From Polytrichum commune (Eukaryota > Streptophyta > Polytrichopsida > Polytrichales > Polytrichaceae), in the NCBI GenBank assembly GCA_950295325.1, contig OX485805.1, positions 25,097,501 to 25,161,500 on the forward strand: a stretch of 64,000 nt of DNA. Reading direction: 5' to 3'. A program made the translations under genes and the position numbers. Under the pieces are notes generated by a model. It ran no database searches. It was not told the DNA's origin and worked only from the letters and a program-made list of their open reading frames with translations. This document shows positions 25,198-36,811 of the stretch, in pieces; the stretch's first letter is position 1; every line of letters starts with the position of its first letter.

Positions 25198-25565
25198 AGA
25201 TAGATAGAAACTCCGGTCCCTTTATTGCAAGGGGCCGGAGTGAATAAAGTGTCCGTTTGTAATGCCAATGACCCGATGCCCACTGGACAAGGGGACATTG
25301 GGACAATACTACTCTCCCCTTTCGAGGATGGACACTATAGTGACACACTATACAAGTTCCTAGCTAGCCACTAGTGCCTTGAAGATACCAGACATGGTAT
25401 CCCCCCAAAGGGCTTTGAGGTACCCATACAACAAGGTCCAAGGACCCCCCACCATAGTTGGGTGGACTAAGGTGGAGAGCACCACACCGGCATGGGGAAT
25501 AGAACCCACAACCTCCTCATTGGGGGCCATGAGCCCTAACCACCAAGCCAAGGCCCGTGGTGCCT
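25198..25565 (-). mobile_element. tRNA-derived SINE, 368 bp
   Basis: Read on the minus strand, the 5' end has a polymerase III A-box-like TGGCTTGGTGG (25550-25540). A B box GGTTCTATTCC (25506-25496) lies about 33 nt downstream, the spacing seen in tRNA genes. The 3' end carries TATC repeats and a small hairpin of CTCCGG/CCGGAG. A 12-bp direct repeat, CTTCATTTGGAT, flanks it at 25186-25197 and 25566-25577. Internally transcribed and non-coding; it would depend on a LINE for movement. Confidence 0.78.
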
Positions 25566-25737
25566 CTTCATTTGGATGAAATGTGGTCTTTTCTTTTCTT
25601 TTCTTTTCTTCTTCTTTCCCGCGATGCCTTCTCAACAAACAACTCTGGTGAGCAATTTGCGAAATTCGAGTGAATTGAAAAATGGACAGTCACTGCATGG
25701 CAATGGCAAAATTTTGTCAAATTACACACACTAAACC

Positions 25738-26243
25738 CCGGGTACGCAACTCCTGTATTATATGGTCTTGATTATAATCACTTATAATGCGTTTTAGTCC
25801 AATATTGAGTGATACAATTTGTTTTAATGTAGGAAACCCTTGTAGCCCTTCTAACAAGGAATCCAAAAATGTAATTATATATAGGAAATGAATATATTTT
25901 GAAGCATATAATTGCATTAAAAACCTAATTATATGATTTTTTTTAATACAGGTACCATAGGTCAAACTACCCAACTTTTTGGACTTTTTAATAAAATTTC
26001 AACATTGTGAATGAATTATAATTTTAATGGGAGGCAACTATTCGTGGCTTATAATTTTAATGGGAGGCTTAATAAATATGCAACCCAACTTTTTTTTCAT
26101 CTCATTTTATTTAATTTGGTCTTCACCCAACTTTTTGATCATTTTAATTTGATATAATTTGATATAATTTTTACAAAAGCCGTCCTCTAAGCCGTTTTAA
26201 GTACGATGCCCCCTGCGTATAATATGGGAGTTGCGTACCCAGG
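25738..26243. mobile_element. Mutator-type MITE, 506 bp, 9-bp target duplication
   Basis: Inverted ends CCGGGTACGCAACTCC (left) and CCTGGGTACGCAACTCC (right, reverse complement) are flanked by identical CACTAAACC at 25729-25737 and 26244-26252. A 9-bp duplication is typical of Mutator-like elements. An internal 19-bp direct repeat (TATAATTTTAATGGGAGGC) occurs at about 26019 and 26050. No transposase. Confidence 0.78.
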
Positions 26244-26252
26244 CACTAAACC

Positions 26253-28611
26253 TGGTGAGCTAGCTTGCCTGTCGAAGTCCACGTTGTCTTTGATGAACTG
26301 CCGAATTGTGCTATGGCGTTCAAGAATTTAGGGTGCGAGGATTAAATCTTGCCCCATTGTGTGGTGGTTTGTTGACTCTGCCCTCTGGGGAGAGAATCTG
26401 GGGTGGTTTATGAAATGGGCCAAAGTTTGGTAACCAATTGTTATTGGTCACATATGGTGTTAGTAACTAGCTCTTCAAGTGGAGTCCAATTGCAAGTGCT
26501 TGTTGATGTAAAGTGGTCTCTGACATGAGCCAATGTTTGATCTTGGTTGGACATGTAACCGGAATTGACCACGTGTGCAATATAATATATGGGCAGAGCA
26601 CTCTTTCGACTAGTTGCTTGTTTATATTATTCACTCTTCCGAGCTTATTTTTTGGTGCAAATATTTCTTATTTCATTGCTAGTGCTATTTACTTGAGAGG
26701 ATCTTTCACAAGTTTAAAGCATAGATCAAATTGGTATGTATTAGGTGGTTGGTGGGATGAGCCTGGCTATTGAGTCTTGGGAATTTGGGGACTAGAATTG
26801 TTGAAGCTGGTGGGCTAAAGATTTTGGGTCCTTGATTTTGAAGAAGGTAGTTGGGCGATTGATCCCACCGGCTACTTTATGTAGCTGATTTTGGCCTTCC
26901 ATAAGCCGTTGGGTTGAATCTACATCTAAGAAGTTTCTACTAGTGACGGCCTAGATGTTTGTGAACGTCACTATCAACATGGTAGGTGTGAAGGGTTTTG
27001 ATAGGTAGGAAGCAAAGTTGTCTTGTAGGAATTCTTTGCATCTTTTCCTAAAACAAAGGGCAAAGGTTTTGGTGTTGGTGAACTCATCCTCAACACCAAC
27101 CAAATGGACACATGACAAGTGCAAGGCCAAGTTTGGCTATGGTCATGAAGGTTCACTTCTCAAGACATGTCTATTGATGACCTTCTCTTCTTGTTCACCA
27201 CATTGAGGAATTGATACAATGGATGAACCAAGTCCATTTATGTGCATGAAGTGCGATATGGATATAGCAATAGGAGGTATGTTTTCCCATTCTGTTTATG
27301 ATCCCTCTCTCATATCCTTACAGAATTGAAATGAAGATGGCTAACGGAGCATCATCACTTTGAGTGAACTGTTAAAAATAAAATAGAATTGTATTGTTTT
27401 GATTTCCCCCTTTCGAACAAATCACCAACACATATTTGCAATAACTTGTGTAAAGTGGTTTTTTTGATTTTCTTTTTCTTTTTCTTCTTCATCTTCATAT
27501 TTCAGCAATTGTAGGGTAAGTAGAAGTATGCCTACACAAAATATGCCTATATTTTTCAAAATAGTTTGATATCTATGATTAGGATTATATTGTGCCAGAC
27601 CGGCTATAAATCTATAGTATTCTATGTGATCCCAATTGGAAGTGGCAACTCTTTCTTTATTGAGAAGCAAAATTGATGCCAAAATCCAGGGACAATTGTA
27701 ATGAGATTGTAACCAATTTTGATGGGCAACAAAACTTGTGTTGGGTGGATACATCTAAGCACATCTTATCCATTCATGACAATTTCTAAGTATACACTTA
27801 CTCTAATATTAAAGAGAGGACAACAATCGAATGTCATGTTGATGGTGCTCAACTTTTCAAGCCTATGACAAACACTAGAATGGATTTCCAAGGGTTTACA
27901 TAGACATTGTTCCATTCCAAAATGATAGAACCAATTGCACAACAACCATGCTTCTTACAAGTTATAACAATGTCTTATGATCTCCATAAGATTATTCAAA
28001 CTTCAGTCAAGTTTCTCCGGGGCCCTTGGATTCGGTGGGAAGATGTGAGGATCTTGCCTAGGATCTAGGAATTTGCGAGCTTCGGTTTGAATGTAAAGTT
28101 CCAAACCATGAAAGCAAACTCTGTACCGTTGAACCTCATTTTAACAACAAATGCCATATGAATAATTGTTATGTCGAGGGTTGCTATTTCATGAGCACCT
28201 TGACATGAGCATGCTCATGTCAAACCCTTCAGTTATAGGGGTTATAGGGTTTTGACCCTTGATTATAGGGGCCTAAGGATCCACGAGCAGAGGTGCCCAC
28301 CAAAAACAATTTAGCAACCCTGAACAAAAAAATATTTATACATTCAAATTTTGATGGTAAGAAATCATGGGCAAGTCCGGAAAAGTTGGTGATAGAGCTT
28401 GCTCATGCTCATGTCCTAGCTTCACTCCTGCTATGTCCCCTTGATGAATGACACCTCCGCAAAGGCATAATTGCTTCACATAAGGCACATGAAGAAAGTC
28501 AAGATCTAATAATGTCATTGTGGTTTCTCGAAATCGGTCTTGCCACCCCAGTATCCGGGGAGTTCTTTGGAAATAATTGGGCGGGATCATAGTGTTTCCA
28601 AGACCAACCGG
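26253..28611. other. Gene-free spacer
   Basis: No supported gene. A 24-bp perfect palindrome lies at 28200-28223, centred on GCATGC. Remaining open frames are short and of biased composition. Confidence 0.4.
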
Positions 28612-28768
28612 TTACATGTTGACATCTTTCAGTTTTTCTTTGTTACATGGAGGAATATTCTGTAGATCCCTCTAAATGGATCGATAATTTTCCTAAAGCC
28701 TTGAATTTGAGCCAGTTATTTCTCAAACTTAACCGGTTCATTTGTAACCAGTGGTTGGTTCTCTGCAT
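28612..28768 (+). repeat. Dispersed repeat, inverted relative to 31985-32145
   Basis: It matches the reverse complement of 31985-32145 through shared blocks TTGACATCTTTC, CCTCTAAA, TTTTCCT, and AACCGGTTCAT with TGTAAC. Identity is roughly three quarters by eye. Class unknown. Confidence 0.6.
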
Positions 28769-28919
28769 TCATTGTGCGATCCTCCACTTGACCATCACCT
28801 AGCTCATAGACGTAAACTACAACCCATACACTTTATTGTGTTCCATGGTCCGCATGACATGGGATGATGCTGTGTGCTTAACTCCACCTCCATCCTTTGT
28901 AATGGTTTGTATTGTCATC

Positions 28920-29190
28920 TTGCGATTAGTGCAAGATGATTAACAAATCCAAATCATGCATGTAGCCATTTGTTTCTTAATTTTGCAGCTTATATTCGTG
29001 AATATCTTATTCATTATCAAAGTAAAGATTTTTGTGTTCATTACATGATAATAGAAATTCTCCTATTTATGTTAAATAATGATAAACATATTTTGAGTAT
29101 GTAATCCAATATTTTTAGGCACATATTTTGTTGGTGTCCATTTTTAGATCCACACTTGACCACATATCACTCAAACCTAGGTGTCCGATT
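28920..29190 (-). repeat. Dispersed repeat family R, copy 1 (minus)
   Basis: The reverse complement shows the family hallmarks: GGACACC near one end, CTTTACTTTGATAATG in the middle, and TTGGATTTG with a CATCTTGCACTAAT block at the other end. No terminal repeats or target duplication were identified. Confidence 0.6.
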
Positions 29191-31984
29191 AAGTCCATTG
29201 TTCGATTGAGGCCCAACTACTTAGAAGCTTCGGTCATTAAGTGTGCTATGGATTCGAATTTTGCATCACACGGCAACCTCAGATTCGGTCACTGGAAGTT
29301 GACAATAGACATTGAGTATGTCTTGGAAATTGTCAATACTATGTGGGCCACTCCCAACACAACTACACTAAATAAGGTCACTAGTGCGACTAACACTAAT
29401 TTTTCTAGCATTTCATAAATATTTTAATAAACTAGGATTTAAGTGTATTTGGGTTTATGCATGTATTTTGGACAATTCCAGTTGCCGAAATGATGTGCAC
29501 TAGAACGCAAAACTATACAAACATGGCGGTTGACAAACATGAAATCTAAACATTCAAAGTTGTGATTATTATGTTGTTGCTTTTGTTGTTGTTGTTTGCT
29601 GTTTTTGTCCCCACATCCCTTATTATTTTCAAACAAGTGGTTTGTCCAAATATACTTAAGTATGAGTTAATACTTGTTTTTTATTATGAGAGTAATTGTA
29701 GTGATATTGCACCAACATTACTTAAGGAATTATATCATTGCATTAACTAAGTAAGAAAAACACACTCATACGGCTCCACATGTCTTCACGTGTCAAAGAG
29801 TGAACTTGACTTTATCTTAGTAACTTGGAATCGGAAGTCAATGCAATTTTTCACGTCATTCAAAAGGTTGCACTTTTTACCCTATTTGGTGTAAGTTAGT
29901 CGGGATCATAGGACCTTTCTCTCTTTCTTCTTTCCACGGTGCTAGTAAGCTCCTCCCTCTAGCAAATTCGAGCACTGCTAATTTCGCACACTTACTTCTC
30001 CCTTTAGCTCGCCCTTACGAAATTCCTGTGATAGTTGGTTGATCTCTGCTCAACCTGGTATCTCTATCTTCCATTCCAACAATCGTTGTTGATGTTCTAT
30101 ATCCTCCTATGTCTCTTTTATCCCTCTAGCAACACCCATCCAAGACTCCTCAAGTTTGCAAGTAGACATTATAATTCTTTCTAGTTCCAATAATATTGAT
30201 TTGTCAAAATCAGACATTGTAGACCAAATTTTGTCTCTCTGCTAACATGCCTACCTCCATACAAATAATTCCTTTCAGTAAAGGTAGAAGAGCCCATTGC
30301 CATCAATGACCCAACTCCAACACCTATTTTGGCCCCAAAGTGGGCAACTATGTACTGCGTACATGAAAATGAATACTAATGGTTTGAATCTAAGGACCAC
30401 ACGTAATTTGGTTGAGGAGGACCAAATCTTTTTAAGTCTCTGTTTTGGGCCTGTAATTGTGAAGAAGGAAAGGAAGTGTCAAACTGGTCGACCTTGGAAC
30501 CCAACAATGCATTGCATGTCATACAAATCTCATAGATGGTTGTGCATTATGGAATCGGTACCCCTAATTATTATAACTGTGTTGCAAACTATTGAATATT
30601 GCAAATAACTTGCCCCGAGCAACACATCTCAACACCCATCCTGCCTCATGACAACATCTCCTAATTTCTCACATGTACTAGGAAAATTCATAATCCACAC
30701 TTGAAATGTCAATTGAATCCTTTCTCAATTGCATTAAACAGTGTCTTCAAAACACACAAGCGTTAATTTGACAGCAAGGATAACCTTTTCTATATATGCA
30801 CACACATAAGCAATGAGTTTAGGGTTTAGGGTTAAGGGCATTCACTACTCTTCAAAATACCAAAGTTTAAAGTTGGATCATCATCTAAAATCCACAAATC
30901 ATCCAGGCAACGAGTTGATTGTTTTATATTTTGCGAATTGCAGCTACACTGAGAGAATGGATACTGAAACTAAACATTGAGAGTGGACATGAACGCGTGC
31001 GATTATTAGACAACAGCGTAAAGAAACAATCATTCCGAGTGGAACTGTTGCTGTGAAAACAGCCACATGAGATTTTCTAAATTACATAAATGAAGAGTGC
31101 TCTAGTCACCTTCACACAGTAGGACATTGGAACCTCCAAAATCAAAATCCTCTTATGAAGTCCCAGTGGGTATATCATGTTACAATTTCAAAAAACAGCA
31201 GTTCACAATGGCAAGTACTTCAGTAGAGTACTCACAAATCACATCGACCATCGCACCCTCGATGGTGATTTTGAAAGCATCTATAGTGCCAGAAAAGAGA
31301 AATGATTTTATCGTGAACAAGTAAATGAACAACCTGAAGTTCCTTTAGTGGGATAATCTAACAGATAAAATGATTCCTATTCCAAATTCTACGACTGGAA
31401 TTGAGGTCACACGTTCACCTGTTAAACAGAAAGTTCACCAAAACAAATTGGTCGTCATGGTCTATGACACTGAACCCCACAAGACAAGATTACATTTCTT
31501 CATCAGAAACACCTTTGGGTTGATGTGAGTGGTGTTTCTGGTTGAAATGGTTTTTGCCCATCGCTGTAATTTCAAACCCTATTTCGAGGTCTCTGCAATT
31601 GGTGAAGGCCTGGAATGCAAATCAGGAGTGCTTGCCTCTGCCCCCCCCCCCCCACACACACAGAGTTAGCATAGGTTAGGTTCAAGATTAAAAAATTTCA
31701 AGAAGCAAGTCACAAGCTCTTATTAGTTGACACCAGTGTTGGTCTAGTATATAGGTGAATGCATGGTATCAATAATAAACATCAATAATTGTATCAAAGA
31801 ACCTACCCGTGGTATCAAAATTGTGATACCAATCGAATATTGATGTTTGATGGGTTTGCCAAGGTGAGAGAATCTTTGTATACCCAGATTTTTGTTTGAG
31901 TCAAAACCATTCTAAACCATATTGATATTAGGACAATTTTACCTAGGTATGAAGGTTCTTGCATGGTATATAGACCCGAAAGCA
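29191..31984. other. Gene-free spacer
   Basis: Contains a (TTTAGGG)-like pair near 30820-30835 and a C run near 31641. Open frames are short. The missing 3' exon of the SNAPIN-like gene could lie here or nearer, but I could not identify it. Confidence 0.35.
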
Positions 31985-32145
31985 ATGAACAGGGAGAACC
32001 GACTGCTAGTTACAGATGAACCGGTTGAGTTTGAGGAATAACCAGTTGAAGTTCACAACGTCAGGAAAAATACTGACCACTTTAGAGGAATCTATGGAAT
32101 ATGCCTCAAATTAATAAAGAAAACCCGAAAGATGTCAACTTATAG
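31985..32145 (-). repeat. Dispersed repeat, inverted partner of 28612-28768
   Basis: See the partner entry. Shared blocks include ACAGATGAACCGGTT, TTTAGAGG and GAAAGATGTCAA. It lies downstream of the SNAPIN-like exons. Confidence 0.6.
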
Positions 32146-32619
32146 TGGGTTAGATTTGTAAACACTAGGGTCTTGACCGATTATGTCCAAAAATCTCCCC
32201 AGACACTTTCCGAAAGGGATTGAAAACAAAAATACCGTCAAATACCCATACCTAACTGGTATCAAAAACCATGAAATCCTCATTATAGATACCCAAATGG
32301 TATAAAGAAGATGATATTCGACGAACACTGGTTGACACCTCATTGTTGAATCTTTGGACACAAAGCCTTGTACCATCTACCAAGATTCAATTGAAGAGGT
32401 GCGCCCCTGATAAAAGATTCTTAGGTTATCTGGACCTAATGATTATTGCATTTGCATTGAAACCTAATGGGGCCACTTAAGAATGTTATGCATGTTTCGC
32501 GCGGTGAAAGAGTTAAGAAACAATCAACAACTACGAATCTCCAAAAGCACAAAGAACCAAAAGACAATGTTACCAACATGCAAAATTATTTGTAGTTGTT
32601 TTGAACAAGATTTCCTTAC

Positions 32620-33900
32620 CACATGTATTCAACATGCGGTCCATGTTGGTGATCCGTCCTTGAATGACACGCAGGGTGGACATCAAGGATGCTACACGTT
32701 TTCGCACACCGGAGAGTTTGGCAGCGTGCTGTGCCACCAACGGGATCGGAGTGTCTTCCAACAGCTTATCAAGCTCTGTAGAACATTAGAGACACAAAAT
32801 ATTAGTTAGCATATATTTGCTCAAGTAACAGCGTCAATTTCATCCAATGCTTCAAATTAGGGTTTCAAATCTTGTGTGGGTTTTTCACACATTCCTTCCA
32901 GAGCTTGCTCTTTCTAGCACATCTGGTGCCTCAAGACATCTTAATTCAAGGACAACAATTCGGGCAACAATTCAGTAAATCCAGTTTTCGAATTAGCTCT
33001 GCTGACGATTGGACACACTTAGTAAGCCTAAAATTGCTGAAGTGACAGCGTCATCTTGATCCCATGCTTCAAATTAGGGTTCAAATCTTGTGGGTTTCTC
33101 AAACACTTAATTCAAAGCTTGCGCTTTCTACCACATTTGGTGCCCAAAGGCATCTTAATTTATGGACAACAATTCAGGCAACAAATCACGAAAACCTGTT
33201 TTCCAATTAGCTCTGCTGAAGATCGGGGACACATTAGTTAGCCTAATTTTGATCAAGTGACGGCGTCATCTTGATCCAATGCTTCAAATTAGGGGTTCAA
33301 ATCTTGAGGGTTTTTCACACTTTCATTCCAGACCTCGCTCTTTCTAGTAGTCCAAAGGCATCTTCATAGACATAAATTCAGGCAAAAAATCACGAAAACA
33401 TGGTTTCGAATTAGCTCTGCTGAGAATTGGAGACACATTAGTTAGCTAAACTTGCTCAAGTAACAGCATCTTGATCCAACGCTTCCGAATTAGGGTTTCC
33501 AGGATTCTGGATTTCTCATTCATTACAGAGGCAACAATCTTCATGGACAACAACAATTGATGCATCAATTCGACTGAGAAACATGGTTTTCTAACTCATT
33601 AAACACTTAAAAATCAACACCGCATTTACATGTTCCAAGGAGGGGGGGAACTGACAGGGTTTCCAAGTGAGTAGGGTTTATGCTTGCGGTTTATGTTGGA
33701 CCTTTTGTGAGGCGATCAATGCTTCCTGTGAGTAAGCTCTGGCTTTTTAAAGCTCCTTCCACCCTTGCGTCAAAGTCTCTCACAACTGGGCCTAAAATTG
33801 CCGCAATTCCTTCTGCCATCACGGTAGCAGACTCGTCCTCGGATTTCTTTGTGCTATCTTTGACGACATCGGTATCCGGAGCAACTGCTGCGTCGGTCAT
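32620..33900 (-). CDS. SNAPIN: SNAPIN-like BLOC-1/BORC subunit, 3' end unresolved
   Basis: Small helical subunit of complexes that position and form endosomes and lysosomes or vacuoles in the cytosol. Exon 1 is 33900-33702 and exon 2 is 32775-32620, phases agreeing (1-nt overhang). The first 25 residues are acidic and disordered. The SNAPIN core then follows: AEGIAAILGPVVRDFDARV and SQSLLTGSIDRLTKELDKLLED, then HAAKLSGVRKRVASLMSTL. These resemble the FAEGL, LRPAVQQLDSHV, SQ...IDNLA and LL..RRRV pattern of animal SNAPIN. Heptads suit a coiled coil. After CATGTG comes GTAAGG, a good donor. If unspliced, the frame runs to a stop about 50 nt later; otherwise a short last exon remains unfound. Family-typical length is 120-140 aa. 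It is divergent from cytochrome b561. Confidence 0.75.
32819..33500. repeat. Four tandem repeats of about 200-217 bp in the SNAPIN-like intron
   Basis: Units start near 32819, 33036, 33250 and 33451 with CAAGTRACRGCGTCA-like sequence. They share ATGCTTCAAATTAGGG, TCTTGTGGGTTT, GCTTGCTCTTTCTA, GGACAACAATTC and AATTAGCTCTGCTGA. The fourth is partial. The whole array lies inside intron 1 (33701-32776). Confidence 0.8.
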
Positions 33901-34811
33901 GTTTTTCCTTCCTTCCTCTTCCTCTTCCTCTCTTGAACAATGACTTCCTTCCCTGATTCGCTCAGCTCACACTCTCCATTTGATTTGCTTTTACAAGCAT
34001 GCCTTCCCCACAAGGAAAATAGAAAGGTTCGCCATGCCTCCTTCCTTCCTGCGTCTTGAATACAGTTCTATAAAAACTGACAACGAAAACTGCATGGAAA
34101 GTTTTCGAGAATTCTTAAGTGATCTCAAGTCTCTCTGAACCCTAATCTCTGCCTCCACACATCAAGCCACTGAAATCACACAGGAATGCAAACATAAGTT
34201 CTATATATCGGCATATGGATAGAAATCACATACTTAGTAATCAACAAGTATTCAAACAATCTCACAAAGAGAATGCAAATTGACAATCTGATACAAATTA
34301 CATGACCACTTCCTCTTGGTTGGTGCAATCCAGCCAAAATCCCAACAACATCCCAATTTCCTAAGAACTCAATAGCGAAGGCAACATACAAGAAAAATTC
34401 ATCCTTATATAATCTCAAAGGCCTCTAAAACCGTAGTCTCTCTGCCCCATGGTCACGGTACGAAAATCACAAAGAAAATGCATAAATTATATAGTGCTTT
34501 CCAAACTTACCGTGACGGTGTAAGTGAAGCGTTGGCACTTGCATAGAAGTCACATACATCAACAAGCATCATTCAAGCAAGCTCACAAAGAGTATACATA
34601 TTGATAATCTGATAATACTACACCACTTCCTCTTGGTTGGTGCAATTCACCCAAATGACCAACAAAATCCCAACAATGCAAATTTGCGAGTTAAAGCATC
34701 ATCATGGTCAGTGACGATGATTGCTCCACAAGCCCAACTTCAGATGAATTTACACCTTATTTTGGGGACACGGGAACGAGACTGGGAACAGAAAGGGAAC
34801 AAGAGAACTTC

Positions 34812-34858
<47 letters not shown>

Positions 34859-34938
34859 CAAACTTCATTCAGTCGAGAAGTTGAAGAAGAAGCCTGCAGT
34901 GAGCCTAGGTTTAGGATTTGAAGTCAGCTACGGTAGCT
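33901..34938. promoter_or_regulatory. Divergent promoter region of SNAPIN-like and cytochrome b561 genes
   Basis: The two start codons are 1,038 bp apart and point outward. Inside are two diverged copies of a block of about 150 bp (about 34205-34365 and 34535-34675). They share CTCACAAAGAG, AATCTGATA and ACTTCCTCTTGGTTGG. A (TC)20 tract lies at 34815-34854, likely in the cytochrome b561 leader. No TATA box is assigned with confidence. A shared bidirectional promoter is inferred from geometry only. Confidence 0.5.
34815..34854 (+). repeat. (TC)20 microsatellite
   Basis: Forty bases of TC, 85 bp upstream of the cytochrome b561 ATG. Pyrimidine tracts of this kind are common in plant 5' leaders. 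Confidence 0.95.
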
Positions 34939-36811
34939 ATGAAGCATCATCCAGGGGTTAGGCGCCCTCGATCCCCAATACCTTATTCTGGCATCACTCA
35001 TCAGCATTTGCAACCCATGGTGCATCTTTTAGGCATCTTGATCGCATCTTGCACCTTGTTCTGGGTTCTTCACTTCCGCGATGGATTGGCCCTTTCTGGG
35101 AGCGCTGTCTTTAACGTAAGGATTCTTTTTGCCTCCCTGATTGGGTCGAATTAGGTTTTTTTAGGTTTTGTTGAGTACATCGAAATTTGCATTTCTTTGA
35201 CTACTGTAAGTGGATCTATGCGGCCTGTGCTAACGGTGAATGAGCTTCAAGTCAGTTCACTAAAATTTCATGATTTCTATTTGATTGTGCAGATCCATCC
35301 GCTACTGATGGTTGGAGGTTTCATTGTCGTCTCTAGTGAAGGTCAGCCAATACTCATACTAAAAAAACCCGAAAACAACTGCGACCTTTTTTCAAGCTAC
35401 ATCCTGAATTCGATCCTCAAACTTGTAGTAGAGCAGTACAGACACATGATGCATTTGGAGTTTTTTCTGCGATTTTTTTTTTATCTGCTGAAGTTGACTT
35501 TTTATCTGGGTTGTGTTATGTTGAATGTGCAGCCATCCTTGTCTTCAAATCTGTGGGAGGGACGAAGCGGTTTAAGAAGGCGGTTCACTTAAACCTTCAA
35601 GGAGTGGCAATCCTGACAGGTTTTTTGGGCATCCTGGCGGCTCTCAAGTTCCACCTTGACAAAGGAATTCCCAATTTCTACAGCCTCCATTCTTGGCTTG
35701 GGATATTAACATTTGTTCTCTACTCCTTTCAGGTACTAAGTTTGTATTGTGAACATCTTTCTTTGCAATCAGAAACCCTCCGGTGAGATTTTGATTAGTT
35801 TCAAGTTTTCTTCATACTTCTTACTCCTCCTTACTCCTGCTGACGTTGATTAGTTTCAATACAACTTCTTACTTCTTTAGTCTCTCCAAGCAGTCTCAAT
35901 CCTATAGTTTATCCTGAATATATTGTGTGCTTGGACATTTATTTTTCTCTCACACAGTGCTACTTTTGGTTGCGCACTTGACATCATCTCTTATGTTCAC
36001 TGATAAACGTTTCTCTCAATAAAGTTCTTTGGAGCAAGACCACATGCTCACCTCACACATAAAGTTCACATATATCATAAATCTGTATTGCCCATCGATT
36101 ACTGAGAGAGATGTTCTAAACCCCTAATTCCCAACTTCAAGAATCGAGGGTGAGAAGGACTTTAGAGAGTCATCGTCTCTCTCTTAATAATCGGCAAGCA
36201 ATGAAGATTTTAGGATAAAAATGGACTTTATGTGTGAGATGAGCATGTGGCATTGGCCCAAAGAACTTTGAAAGCCGATAATTATTAAGTGATTCATATT
36301 ACAGTGACCATAGGAGTTGCTCTCAAGTGCACAACAAAAGTAGCACTATGTGAGGCATGAAACTTTCAAGCACAGAATAGGCTCAGGATAATTAGTATTG
36401 AAACTGATCAGCAAGACTAAATCATAAGACGTAAACTTGTAACCAGCCCCAAACAACTATGAACTGATCTACGTTATATCTGTATGGCCTTGTTTGCAGT
36501 GGGTTTTAGGGTTCCTTACATTCTGGTATCCAGGCTATGCGCCTTCTGTGCGAAAAGAATTGCTTCCATGGCATGTCTTTTTTGGCATGACCATTTATGT
36601 GCTTGCCCTCGCAAGCGCGGAACTCGGATTCCTTGAGAAGCTGACATTTCTCCAAAAGGCAGGTGTGGTAGGCCAATGGTCAGGAGAAGCCATGTTTGTC
36701 AATTTCATAGGTCTTTTGCTTTTCATTTTTGGGGTCATTGTGCTATTGACGGCAATCATCCCCACCCCTGTCACTACTATAAGAGAGGACGTCCACAGAG
36801 CCGAAGCATAA
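34939..36811 (+). CDS. CYB561: Cytochrome b561 (transmembrane ascorbate ferrireductase), 4 exons
   Basis: Six-helix membrane protein that carries electrons from cytosolic ascorbate across a membrane (tonoplast or plasma membrane in plants) through two b-haems. Exons 34939-35115, 35293-35341, 35533-35732 and 36500-36811 give 245 aa, the usual size. Four haem-ligand histidines sit at residues 61, 94, 128 and 167, spaced 33, 34 and 39 as in the family. Their contexts are HPLLMVGGFI, KAVHLNLQ, SLHSWLG and PWHVFFGM. Hydrophobic segments match six helices, the first at about 27-46. A Lys/Arg cluster (KSVGGTKRFKK) lies in the loop before His94. The ATG chosen follows the hydrophilic N-terminus; the frame also opens upstream at a TTG. 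Intron 3 holds a foldback element. Confidence 0.95.
35949..36354. mobile_element. Foldback element in cytochrome b561 intron 3
   Basis: Inverted ends CTCACAYAGTGCTACTTTTG plus a second inverted block (CACATGCTCAYCTCACACAT with its mirror near 36235) span 406 bp. The centre also contains CTCTCT/AGAGAG inversions. No clear target duplication. It makes up most of intron 3. Confidence 0.7.

Noticed and set aside
34633-34961. Ser/Leu-repeat frames over the TC tract
   Set aside because: Translations of a microsatellite in the cytochrome b561 leader.
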